In this document: piece after piece, positions 4,883-11,922 of the stretch
Layout: each line of letters opens with the position of its first letter
Position numbering within the stretch: the first letter of the stretch is position 1
DNA from: Clostridiales bacterium
Lineage (GTDB): Bacteria > Bacillota > Clostridia > Lachnospirales > WQUN01
Assembly (NCBI GenBank): GCA_031269415.1
Contig: JAISZF010000072.1
Location: 1 to 17,999 of the forward strand
Length of the DNA: 17,999 nucleotides
Reading direction: 5' to 3'
The notes under the pieces: generated by a model
What the model saw: only the letters and a program-made list of their open reading frames with translations
Database searches by the model: none
What the model was told of the DNA's origin: nothing
Translations under genes and position numbers: made by a program

Positions 4883-6325
4883 TCAGCGCTCTATTCCCTG
4901 ATGCTCCAACTTCAAAACAGCCGCGTCCGCGACGGCTTCATAGTCCGACGCGTGAGCCATTGACGATACTTCAAAAGACAGTGGAACGGCGAACAGCGAG
5001 AACTTCGCGGCGGTTAAGTCGTTAGCTATCGCGTCCTCAGAATACGCCTGGATACTGAACGAGCCGTCATCTTTAATACGGTTTAACGAGCCGCCGTCAA
5101 AATACGGCTTGACATAATACTGATTTCCTACAAGAATCATCGTGATAACGCCGTATTCCTCAGGAGAAATACCATTTACATAGCCGCTGATAATCCCGTC
5201 GTCATAGGCCACATCATAAAACGAAGGAGTCTCAACCGCGTTTGCGGACGGTTCTTGCGCCTGAGGCGGGGTTGCCGTAAAAAATCTCGGCACTATTAAT
5301 AACGCGGCGATAACAAGCGGGATTACTGTCGCAATCGCTGCGTAGCGCCGGAATTTTTCGCTTTTACCGAGTTTTTCATTGAGTATCCCAAATACGTCGT
5401 CCTTTGCGCAATCAGGCACGACGCCCTCCCATACATACACAACCGCGCTGTAATCCCGGAAGTTATCCGTGTCCCGCCCTGCTTTAATACTATTGGCAAG
5501 GCTGTTTTTCTCCGACATAAACGCCCGCGTGAACAGTTTTGTAAACCGTGAGCCGTATCCGTTGTCAACACGCATTTTGCCTATATGCCCGACAAATACC
5601 ATACAGCCCTCGCGGAAGTAGTTACGAAACGAAAAAAGAGGCGTTTCCGCGCTGTGACAGCAGTCCAAGATTACCATTCGAGGCGAGGCATTCAAACGCG
5701 GCGATTGAGAATTCAAAAACCCGCCGCCTTTGGTAATAAGAAGACGGTCGCCGTTCCGCTCGCAATGGGAAGCGATATGAAGTATATTATTTTCCTCAAC
5801 CGCGCTCGCGAAAGCGTCCTTCGCGCCGCCGTCCCCGATATTCGCCTCATCGTGACCGCAGCCTACCGCCTGATAATACAAAAGCCCGTCGTCACTCAAT
5901 ATTTCCGGGTCGTAAAACACACGCCAGGACTCGCCTGTTCGGTGCGCATTCGGCTTAAAGCCCTTCGCGAGGCGAACGGCGCAAAAATATCTCCCCCAAG
6001 TCGAGTTGTACTTCTCAACCTTAGCCAGTTCCCACGGCAAATCCTTAAGTTTGTCGTCAATATCCATCCGGATAACTTCCGCTTTTGTTTTCAGCAGATA
6101 CTCGGTAACACCCGCGGTCACGCGGGTCAGCGGGTCTTGAATTTTGGAGACGGAAATGTCCGCGCCCTTAAAAAGCATTCCCGCGTTCGCCGCGATTTCT
6201 TCACAAGCAGCGGTGGGGAAAGTGACGGAAATGCGCTTGACATTGCGCGGCGTCGATTTCACGTCAAAATTAAGTACATTTCCCGCTTCGGTCAAAGATA
6301 TTTTTACTTCCGTGAAGTCACGCAC
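4883..6325 (-). CDS. Membrane-anchored CHAT (caspase-like) protease with extracytoplasmic domain
   Basis: Residues about 1-70 form an N-terminal beta-rich region. Residues about 70-300 form a CHAT peptidase of caspase clan CD: LPWEL (96-100) typical of CHAT, ILHIASHCER with His187, and VILDCCHSAE with catalytic Cys223. One transmembrane helix follows (about 327-349), then a short linker and a C-terminal domain (about 371-478) homologous to the C-terminus of the 226-residue protein at 602-1282. The predicted topology is protease inside and ligand-like domain outside, as in a receptor protease. The GTG start has GGAGGTGG about 8 nt upstream and lies 15 bp after the previous stop. CHAT proteases commonly execute or process effectors in bacterial conflict systems. 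Here it could cleave a partner, or perhaps ubiquitin-like conjugates in place of a JAMM enzyme; substrate unknown. Confidence 0.88.
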   Translation of the reverse strand: MRDFTEVKISLTEAGNVLNFDVKSTPRNVKRISVTFPTAACEEIAANAGMLFKGADISVSKIQDPLTRVTAGVTEYLLKTKAEVIRMDIDDKLKDLPWELAKVEKYNSTWGRYFCAVRLAKGFKPNAHRTGESWRVFYDPEILSDDGLLYYQAVGCGHDEANIGDGGAKDAFASAVEENNILHIASHCERNGDRLLITKGGGFLNSQSPRLNASPRMVILDCCHSAETPLFSFRNYFREGCMVFVGHIGKMRVDNGYGSRFTKLFTRAFMSEKNSLANSIKAGRDTDNFRDYSAVVYVWEGVVPDCAKDDVFGILNEKLGKSEKFRRYAAIATVIPLVIAALLIVPRFFTATPPQAQEPSANAVETPSFYDVAYDDGIISGYVNGISPEEYGVITMILVGNQYYVKPYFDGGSLNRIKDDGSFSIQAYSEDAIANDLTAAKFSLFAVPLSFEVSSMAHASDYEAVADAAVLKLEHQGIER

Positions 6326-6340
6326 CGCCGCCCACCTCCG

Positions 6341-7171
6341 TTATCTTCGCAGCGACTTATAGCTTTGCGCTAATATGACATAATTCCATTCAGGCAGCGC
6401 GACTATCGCGGGGTAGTCGGGCGACAGTCTCATGATCCATTTGTCGGGTTTTACCTTGGTCCACGCGGCGGAATACTGTTCAAACGCCGACTCGTCGCCG
6501 CTGGCCCTGTAATACAGCACTCGCGGCGCTTCTGTCCTGAACGATTCTATTTCAAGCAGCGTCCCAAACGGTTCATAAATTATTTTGTACGCGCTCCCGT
6601 TAGGAAGATAACCGTCAGCGATATACTGCTTGAGGGCATCAGTCGAGGCGACAGCCGCAAGCGTCGAGAACCGCGTTGCGGGAACAAGCGCAGAGAAGTC
6701 CGGCATCATGAGAAAGCCCTTTAAGTCGGACACAATCCCCGATGATACAGCGGAAACCTTGCTGAAAAACTCTTCCATTTCAGCGTCAACCGTTTTATAG
6801 GATTTGCCCTTCGAATCACGGCTTGAAACCAACCCGCCCGCTTCCGCGAGGCGTTTCGCGGCATAATCGGAACTCTCGCCGATAATTCGCAGATATGTCT
6901 TTTTGTAGTCGTTGTCAGTTTCAAAGACGCTCCGCGCGGTTTTCATGTCTGCCGCGGACTCGCCGTAAGCAAGGGTGTATGCCGCGTTCTCCCAAGCCTC
7001 GTCATATTCTTTATCTGTTTCCACGTTCGCGTCCGGCAATAAAAACGCGCGGAAAACGCGCCCGTCCCGCTCGTCCGAATTCAAACGCCCCGCGAGCGTT
7101 TCCGGAAACTCTTGCCGCGTGTTGAAAAGACTGTACATATCCATTGTGTTCAGATGATTGCTCATATTCAT
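6341..7171 (-). CDS. Unknown cytoplasmic protein, second gene of the cluster
   Basis: The 276-residue protein has no signal peptide or membrane helix and no motif I recognise. The middle (about 60-150) is charged and helical, with many Ala, Asp, Glu and Lys residues. The C-terminal third contains paired aromatic motifs (KPDKWIMRL, DYPAIVALP, EWNYVILA) that look like a compact alpha/beta domain. An AAAGG ribosome binding site precedes ATG 7171; a second in-frame ATG two codons on is also possible. It lies 15 bp before the CHAT gene and about 50 bp after the 304-residue gene, so it is probably co-transcribed with the protease and may be its substrate, inhibitor or adaptor. Confidence 0.75.
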   Translation of the reverse strand: MNMSNHLNTMDMYSLFNTRQEFPETLAGRLNSDERDGRVFRAFLLPDANVETDKEYDEAWENAAYTLAYGESAADMKTARSVFETDNDYKKTYLRIIGESSDYAAKRLAEAGGLVSSRDSKGKSYKTVDAEMEEFFSKVSAVSSGIVSDLKGFLMMPDFSALVPATRFSTLAAVASTDALKQYIADGYLPNGSAYKIIYEPFGTLLEIESFRTEAPRVLYYRASGDESAFEQYSAAWTKVKPDKWIMRLSPDYPAIVALPEWNYVILAQSYKSLRR

Positions 7172-7200
7172 CGACGCCTTTCTGACCGGGACTGATACCC

Positions 7201-7237
7201 TCCGAATATTATTCCGAATTCACTTATCATTCCGAAT
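7201..7237. repeat. Three copies of TCCGAAT between two cluster genes
   Basis: TCCGAAT occurs at 7201-7207, 7213-7219 and 7231-7237, the last two extended to ATTCCGAAT. Offsets are 12 and 18 bp. The group spans the gap between the 304- and 276-residue genes and the last codons of the former. It may be a small regulatory or RNA-processing site; its function is unknown and chance is possible. Confidence 0.35.
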
Positions 7238-8134
7238 CTCATCGAGCCAGTCCCAAAATCCTTCAAGGATCCTCTTGCCGCGCTCACTGTACCTCGCCTG
7301 TTTAGCCTTTACGGGCGGAGCTTCTCCGTATCTGCCCAGATATTCGGATTCAACGTCCTCAAGCCCGCAATTATTGAGTATCATCTTTTCAAACACAATT
7401 GCGTATAAGCGTTGTTCTGCCCTAGCTTTCGCGGTTTTATACCGCGTTTCGTAATATTCGGTGAATCTCGGCAAAAGTACGGCGGGGTTCATCGCGGGTG
7501 TTTTCGGACGGTATACTTCTATCAGGTCGCGTACGCGCTGTTCATTTTGAAGCAGCAGCACGAGAGCGGATTTCAACTCTTCTTCGCTCATTTTTAGAAT
7601 AGGCGCGATAATCGGCGTTTTTCGTCCGTCGCTGTCTTTTTGAAAGAGCGGAAATTGTATGGTTTCGCCGAAAGGTTTCTCATATATCAGCATTGAGAGA
7701 TATTTCTCCGCTTGCAGTTCGTTATCGCCTAAAATACCACATCCGTCAAAGTCAGTATAGTCAAGGACATCCGTGCCGCCGTCATTTGCCTTCACAGTGC
7801 CCGAATCGCCTATTCTTTTCAGATAGTCATACACGTCCAATTCGGCGAAGGTTGCCAGACGCAGTAAGAATTTCAGCAGCGGCGATCGTTCTCTGTCGTA
7901 CTTGTGTATACCGCGCGCTATACGCGTGGCAAAGCGCGACTGTATCGCGAGCGATTTGCTGTCGCTTAATTCCGCCAAATCCGGACGGGCGTACATTACA
8001 AGGGTCAAACGCGCCCAAGTGTCATTAGGGTTGAGCATTAGGCACAGAGCGGCGTTTTTTATGTCATTCCGTGATAGCTCGCCGCTGTGTACACGCCGCG
8101 TAACTATTATATTTTCCTCAGACAAATAATCCAT
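7220..8134 (-). CDS. Unknown, mostly helical protein with a faint sigma-region-2-like segment
   Basis: The 304-residue protein has no membrane helix. Residues about 68-107 (FATRIARGIHKYDRERSP, then a helix ending in VYDYLKR) weakly resemble sigma-70 region 2, where a KYD..R motif precedes a helix leading to DYLR. No clear region 4 is seen, so this is a hint rather than an assignment. A second helical part (about 170-304) is rich in charged residues and ends with GFWDWLDEIR. The ATG lies one base after the stop of the dehydrogenase gene and has no visible ribosome binding site, so it probably depends on translational coupling or begins further in. It is the first gene of the CHAT/ubiquitin-like series. 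Confidence 0.75.
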   Translation of the reverse strand: MDYLSEENIIVTRRVHSGELSRNDIKNAALCLMLNPNDTWARLTLVMYARPDLAELSDSKSLAIQSRFATRIARGIHKYDRERSPLLKFLLRLATFAELDVYDYLKRIGDSGTVKANDGGTDVLDYTDFDGCGILGDNELQAEKYLSMLIYEKPFGETIQFPLFQKDSDGRKTPIIAPILKMSEEELKSALVLLLQNEQRVRDLIEVYRPKTPAMNPAVLLPRFTEYYETRYKTAKARAEQRLYAIVFEKMILNNCGLEDVESEYLGRYGEAPPVKAKQARYSERGKRILEGFWDWLDEIRNDK

Positions 8135-8135
8135 T

Positions 8136-9101
8136 TTAGTGGTTTACAACATTGACGGGACTCCCGCTCAAAAATCCTCGCAGGTTTTCCACGGCAATGT
8201 CCATCAGGCGCTGCCTGCTTTCTTTAGGCGCCCAGGAGATATGCGGGGTAATAAAGCAATTCTTGGCTTTTAACAACGGGTTATCTCCTTTAATCGGCTC
8301 GGAAGACACGACGTCCAATCCGGCGGCGTAGACTTTGCCGCTGTTCAGGGCGTCCGCCAGATCCTGCTCCACAATCAGCTGCCCGCGAGAATTATTGATT
8401 ATAATAACGCCGTCTTTCATTTTGGCGATGTTATCCTTATTGATTATTCCTTGGGTCGAAGGAAAGAGCGGACAATGCAGACTGATCACGTCCGATTGTT
8501 GAACCAGCTCATCAAATGAAACATAATCCCCTATAGCCCTGCCGAAATCATTTTGGGATTCATCGTATGCGATAACATTCATACCTAAGGCTTTCGCAAT
8601 CCTGCCGGTGGTCTGGCCGATACGGCCAAAGCCGATTATGCCCATGGTCTTTCCGGCGAGTTCGATCAGGGGATAATCCCAGAAACAATAGTCCTCGCAT
8701 CTCTCCCAGCGCCCCTGTGAAACGGCGTCGCTGTGATGGCCGATATGGTGGCAGATCTCCAGCAGCAGGGCAATCGCGAACTGCCCTACGGCATCCGTGC
8801 CGTAAGCGGGGACATTCGTAACCGTAACGCTGCGAGCTTTAGCTGCTTCGGTATCCACAATATTATAGCCGGTGGCTAAAACGCCGATATATTTTATCTC
8901 GCGGCAGGCGTCTAAAATAGTCGTTGTTATCGGCGTTTTATTGGTAAGCACAACTTCCGCGCAACCGACGCGTGAAATGATTTCCTCCGCGTCCGTCAAA
9001 GACGTGCGGTCGTAAACCGAAAGCTCTCCCATGGCCTCAAATCCGCCCCATGTGAGATCTCCGGGGTTCTCGGTATATCCGTCCAATATCACAATTTTCA
9101 T
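8136..9101 (-). CDS. D-2-hydroxyacid dehydrogenase (glycerate/hydroxypyruvate reductase type)
   Basis: The 321-residue protein is full length for the NAD(P)-dependent D-isomer 2-hydroxyacid dehydrogenases. It shows VLATGYNIVD and VPAYGTDAVGQFA near the substrate site, the Rossmann motif GFGRIG (157-162), and the catalytic triad Arg239 (NNSRG), Glu268 (SSEP) and His287 (TPHISW). It interconverts a 2-keto acid and a D-hydroxy acid such as hydroxypyruvate/glycerate. It is the last gene of the LacI-controlled sugar operon, 3 bp after the TIM-barrel epimerase gene. It ends one base before the first gene of the CHAT/ubiquitin-like series. It appears intact, unlike the middle genes of the same operon. 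Confidence 0.93.
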   Translation of the reverse strand: MKIVILDGYTENPGDLTWGGFEAMGELSVYDRTSLTDAEEIISRVGCAEVVLTNKTPITTTILDACREIKYIGVLATGYNIVDTEAAKARSVTVTNVPAYGTDAVGQFAIALLLEICHHIGHHSDAVSQGRWERCEDYCFWDYPLIELAGKTMGIIGFGRIGQTTGRIAKALGMNVIAYDESQNDFGRAIGDYVSFDELVQQSDVISLHCPLFPSTQGIINKDNIAKMKDGVIIINNSRGQLIVEQDLADALNSGKVYAAGLDVVSSEPIKGDNPLLKAKNCFITPHISWAPKESRQRLMDIAVENLRGFLSGSPVNVVNH

Positions 9102-9104
9102 CGA

Positions 9105-10034
9105 TTAGTCCTCCAACATAGCCCAGGCGCGATTCAGCGTCCGTTTGGCGTTCGCGACCACAAGATCGGGATCCTCGCCCTGCCATGGCTTAACTTCAAA
9201 ACTTAGCGCATACGGGTTCACGGCATTGAAAAAGCCTTCGTTTTTCAGTACTCTGAGGAATTCCAACACCTGTTCGGTATCATTGGATCCGTTAGGGAAA
9301 CCGAAACGCTGATGCTCGTCGCCGTACCCAGACGCTTTGGGATCACGGCAAACCGTGTTTCCGATATGGAAATGCGTCAGATAGGGACGCAGTGTGCGCA
9401 CCACGAATTCCGGCGTCTCATAGGTCATTGGGATGTGGCTGAGATCGATGAGCAGGCCGAAGTTCTGGTGAGTGGAGCGCATATCCGCCGCGAATCGCGC
9501 CGCGTATGGGGCGGGTCCGATAAGGGAAGCCTTGGCGATATCGTAGTCGAATACTTCCAATTCTACGTTCATCTGTTTTGTTTTGGCGTAGTCGCATAGA
9601 TTGCGGGTGGTTTTAAGCAACTGCGCGTACGCCTGATCCTTCGTTTCCGGCTGCCATTTGCCGGACAGGAAGGCAATACCCTTCGCGCCCAGGGATTCGG
9701 CCTCGTCGATGGCCTCCATCAAAGTGGCTTCCGCCTTTTGACGCTCGGCTTCGTCCGTGTGGTTCGCGTTCATGCCTGTGGTTAGCAGCCTGGGCTGCGC
9801 GCCGTAGCACACGGTTAAGTGGGAGATATTCAGGAGCTTGGCCGCTTGGGCGCGTTTCTCCGGATCTTTGATCCAGTTGACCTCAATGGCGTCAAAGTAG
9901 TCGTCGCGGGCTACCTTTTTAATAACGTCGAGAATGTCGGGGTCCTCGCCCCGCATGTTGGCGGGGTAGGCCATAAAACTGATAAGCCCTACTTTAAAGT
10001 ACTTGTGGATTGAATCTTTCAATTGAGAGTTCAC
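9105..10034 (-). CDS. TIM-barrel sugar-phosphate isomerase/epimerase (AP endonuclease 2 superfamily)
   Basis: The 309-residue protein has the xylose-isomerase-like TIM barrel fold. Metal- and substrate-site motifs are LEVFD (Glu in strand 5), LLIDLSHIP (Asp and His), THFHIGN (His), GDEHQRFGFPNG, and LSFEVKPW (terminal Glu). The GTG start overlaps the TGA of the transketolase remnant by 4 bp and follows an AAGG ribosome binding site. It probably isomerises or epimerises a keto-sugar or sugar acid in the pathway that includes the adjacent dehydrogenase and RpiB. The exact substrate cannot be read from the sequence. Confidence 0.85.
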   Translation of the reverse strand: MNSQLKDSIHKYFKVGLISFMAYPANMRGEDPDILDVIKKVARDDYFDAIEVNWIKDPEKRAQAAKLLNISHLTVCYGAQPRLLTTGMNANHTDEAERQKAEATLMEAIDEAESLGAKGIAFLSGKWQPETKDQAYAQLLKTTRNLCDYAKTKQMNVELEVFDYDIAKASLIGPAPYAARFAADMRSTHQNFGLLIDLSHIPMTYETPEFVVRTLRPYLTHFHIGNTVCRDPKASGYGDEHQRFGFPNGSNDTEQVLEFLRVLKNEGFFNAVNPYALSFEVKPWQGEDPDLVVANAKRTLNRAWAMLED

Positions 10035-10600
10035 CTTGCCTTTCGGTTTTTATTGTTAATCGCTTTTTCCGCGGCTGCCGCCAAGGCTGGCGCGTCTAAA
10101 CCGTATTTTTTCAGAAGCTGATCGTAGGATCCGCATTCGGCGTGCGTATCCTTTAAACCGACAAATTCCTGAACAGCGCATACGCCGGCGCCTGTTAAAA
10201 CCTCCGCCACCGCGCCGCCTAAACCCCCGATTACGCTGTGTTCCTCGGCTGTTACCACAGCTCCGGTTTTTATGGCGGATTCCACAATCAGCTCCCTGTC
10301 TATAGGTTTAAGGCAGAACATATCCACCACACGGGCATGGACGCCCTTTGGGGAGAGAAGCTCCGCCGCCGCCACAGCCTGGCTCACCATAACGCCGCAC
10401 GCTATTATTGTAACATCTTCTCCGTCACGGATCAATTTTCCTTTTCCGGTTTCAAACCGTGTGTCAGAATTATAGACGCAGGCATGGCATCGCGAGATAG
10501 ACGTATGAACATGGGTCCTTCGGTTTCAATGGCGTTTTTGACCAGCCATTCGGTCAGAAATTCATCGGTATAGAATATGAAATCTTCAGAGCTTTCAGTC
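10031..10600 (-). pseudogene. Transketolase C-terminal subunit, 5'-truncated and frameshifted
   Basis: Frame 1 (about 10600 to 10480) encodes YTDEFLTEWLVKNAIETEGP and then MFIRLSRDAMP, typical of the transketolase C-terminal (pyrimidine-domain) subunit. The second frame (about 10480 to 10031) continues VYNSDTRFETGKGKLIRDGEDVTIIACG and ends with the normal C-terminal domain. One base is out of register near 10478. The first ~120 residues of the subunit, and the separate N-terminal subunit expected in such operons, are absent. Stop codons lie just upstream of about 10600, at the junction with the epimerase remnant. The gene cannot make a working enzyme. Its ribosome flow still feeds the next gene, whose GTG overlaps the stop. 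Confidence 0.85.
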
Positions 10601-10624
10601 CGTCATCTCCGCTAACTGACGGCT

Positions 10625-11142
10625 CTATTGGCTTAAGTAGATTTGCAATCTAGGCTTAAGAAATCGTACAGCCCTCAGCGCCGCGGTATCCGGATCCGGT
10701 TTAGGTAGAATCTCTACTGACGCCCATCCATTAAATTGAGCCCGGCTAAGCGTCGACAATATCCCGTCAAAATCCAGATGGCCCATCCGGGCGCTAGCCG
10801 GTTTGAATCAGCGAAGTGTATGTAGCCTATCCATTTAGCGTTTCGCGTTAAACTGCCGTTGATGTTATCGTCTTCAATGTTCATATGGAATACGTCCGGC
10901 ATTAACTTACAGTTTGGAAACTGGCATTTCTCCATCAGAGCGGCGCCTTCATCCAAGAAATTTATGAAATTGATTTCATAACGGTTGACAGGCTCGATCA
11001 ATATTGTGACTCCCAATGAAAGAGCGTATTCACATATCGGAGAATAAGCTGCTGCCTTTTCAATAGAGACGTCTATTCCCCGCCAAACAACAAAGGCGCT
11101 GTCAGCCGCCCCATCCGGGGCGATCGTAACAGAGAGTTTCAT
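10625..11142 (-). pseudogene. TIM-barrel sugar epimerase with internal deletion and frameshift
   Basis: The start (MKLSVTIAPDGAADSAFVVW) and the distal half (SLGVTILIEPVNRYEINF, then KLMPDVFHMNIED, then IGYIHFADSNRLAPG) belong to a xylose-isomerase-like epimerase of about 270-280 residues. About 90 residues are missing in frame near 11043, between EKAAAY and SPICEYA. A one-base loss near 10785 shifts the frame. In the next frame the proper ending GHLDFDGILSTLSRAQFNGW and an EILPKPDPDTAALRAV tail continue to TAG at 10627-10625. The start overlaps the rpiB stop (ATGA). It is non-functional by sequence; the intact epimerase at 9105-10034 is a different paralogue. Confidence 0.85.
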
Positions 11143-11681
11143 TCCGCCACCTCACGGATGACGGGATGTATTACACCTGAGGCATTTTTGCCGCCTACGC
11201 CGGACAGAGCCTTCACGTCCCGCGTGTCAAGCGCGCTGTCTATTTCCCTGATAAGGTTTAAGGATATCTCATGCCGATCGCCGATATAATCCGTATTCAG
11301 CCATGTTTCAAGGATATCAAGCGCTTCCAGTTTTCCGATCAGCATTCCTCCAAGGCAGAGTATGTTTGAGTCATTGTGCGCGCGCGTCATCCTTGCCATA
11401 TATGTGCTGGCGCAAAGGGACGCTCGGACTCCCTTGAACCTGTTCGCGACAATGCTCATCCCAATGCCTGTTGAGCATATCAGTATTCCGCGTTCGCACA
11501 TACCGGCGGATACGCCCCCGGCAACCTCCAAAGCAAAATATGGGTATCGGACAATTTCCGTGGAATCCGAACCGAAATCCCGATACACATAACCCTGCTC
11601 TTTCAGCCACTTCAGAATATGCTGTTTTAGCTCGTAGCCGCCATGATCGCTGCCAATCCATATCTCTGTGTCTCTTCTCAT
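11139..11681 (-). CDS. rpiB: Ribose-5-phosphate isomerase B / LacAB-family isomerase
   Basis: The 180-residue protein carries RpiB signatures: GSDHGGYELK (10-19), the catalytic-cysteine loop ILICSTGIGMSI (Cys69), RAHNDSNILCLGG, and an ExxLxTx(Y) helix. It is slightly longer than the usual ~150 residues, owing to a C-terminal extension after the DRHEISL motif. It interconverts aldose and ketose 5- or 6-carbon sugar phosphates. It is the first gene of the minus-strand sugar operon, with an AGAGGG ribosome binding site, a promoter at 11716-11744 and a LacI-type operator at 11694-11711. It overlaps the next gene by 4 bp. The gene looks intact. Confidence 0.92.
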   Translation of the reverse strand: MRRDTEIWIGSDHGGYELKQHILKWLKEQGYVYRDFGSDSTEIVRYPYFALEVAGGVSAGMCERGILICSTGIGMSIVANRFKGVRASLCASTYMARMTRAHNDSNILCLGGMLIGKLEALDILETWLNTDYIGDRHEISLNLIREIDSALDTRDVKALSGVGGKNASGVIHPVIREVAE

Positions 11682-11693
11682 ATAAAGCCCTCT

Positions 11694-11711
11694 TTATGAA
11701 ACGTTTCATAA
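11694..11711. promoter_or_regulatory. LacI-family operator O1 upstream of rpiB
   Basis: TTATGAAACGTTTCATAA is an 18-bp perfect palindrome with the central CG typical of LacI/GalR-family operators. It sits between the rpiB promoter and the rpiB start, over the expected transcription start, where a bound repressor would block initiation. Confidence 0.85.
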
Positions 11712-11715
11712 TGAT

Positions 11716-11744
11716 ATGTTATCATACAGAGATAAAAATGTCAA
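11716..11744 (-). promoter_or_regulatory. Promoter of the rpiB sugar operon
   Basis: On the minus strand a perfect -35 TTGACA (plus-strand TGTCAA, 11739-11744) is followed after 17 bp by -10 TAACAT (11721-11716). The palindromic operator O1 starts 5 bp downstream. This promoter drives rpiB and the genes behind it. It could also supply the CHAT/ubiquitin-like series, since I see no terminator between 11681 and 8134. Confidence 0.75.
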
Positions 11745-11805
11745 TAATAAAATAAAAAAAACTTTTTCTATTAAATTTTTTATAGTTTTTTAAGCAGATA
11801 TGCTC

Positions 11806-11865
11806 TATAATATAGCTAGCAATCATAACGGATAGAGGAATAATTATTATTTATGAATCGATTCA
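11806..11865 (+). promoter_or_regulatory. lacI promoter -10 box and second LacI-type operator O2
   Basis: A TATAAT (11806-11811) with no good -35 partner lies upstream of the lacI remnant. The palindrome TGAATCGATTCA (11854-11865) shares the TGAA..CG..TTCA or equivalent layout with operator O1. Centre-to-centre distance between the two operators is 157 bp, close to 15 helical turns, which would suit DNA looping by a tetrameric or paired repressor and autoregulation. Confidence 0.5.
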
Positions 11866-11922
11866 AAAATATGGATTTAATTTATCTGTTGCCGCCGAGT
11901 CCTGCCCGGTTATCAAAAAAAT

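Noticed and set aside
5585..6373. 262-codon plus-strand open frame opposite the CHAT gene
   Set aside because: The minus strand carries the catalytic His/Cys motifs; the plus frame is Arg-rich, low-information and has no RBS.
11798..11805. Second copy of ATATGCTC (as in the 63-88 dyad) next to the lacI -10 box
   Set aside because: Only one half-site is present with no inverted partner; an 8-bp match in AT-rich promoter DNA is plausible by chance.
11853..11922. ATG 11853 as lacI start with slippage on the A7 run (11915-11921) into the HTH frame
   Set aside because: It would need a programmed shift and adds a non-homologous 23-residue leader; loss of the ATG (now ATA 11923) plus the downstream deletion fits simple gene decay better.
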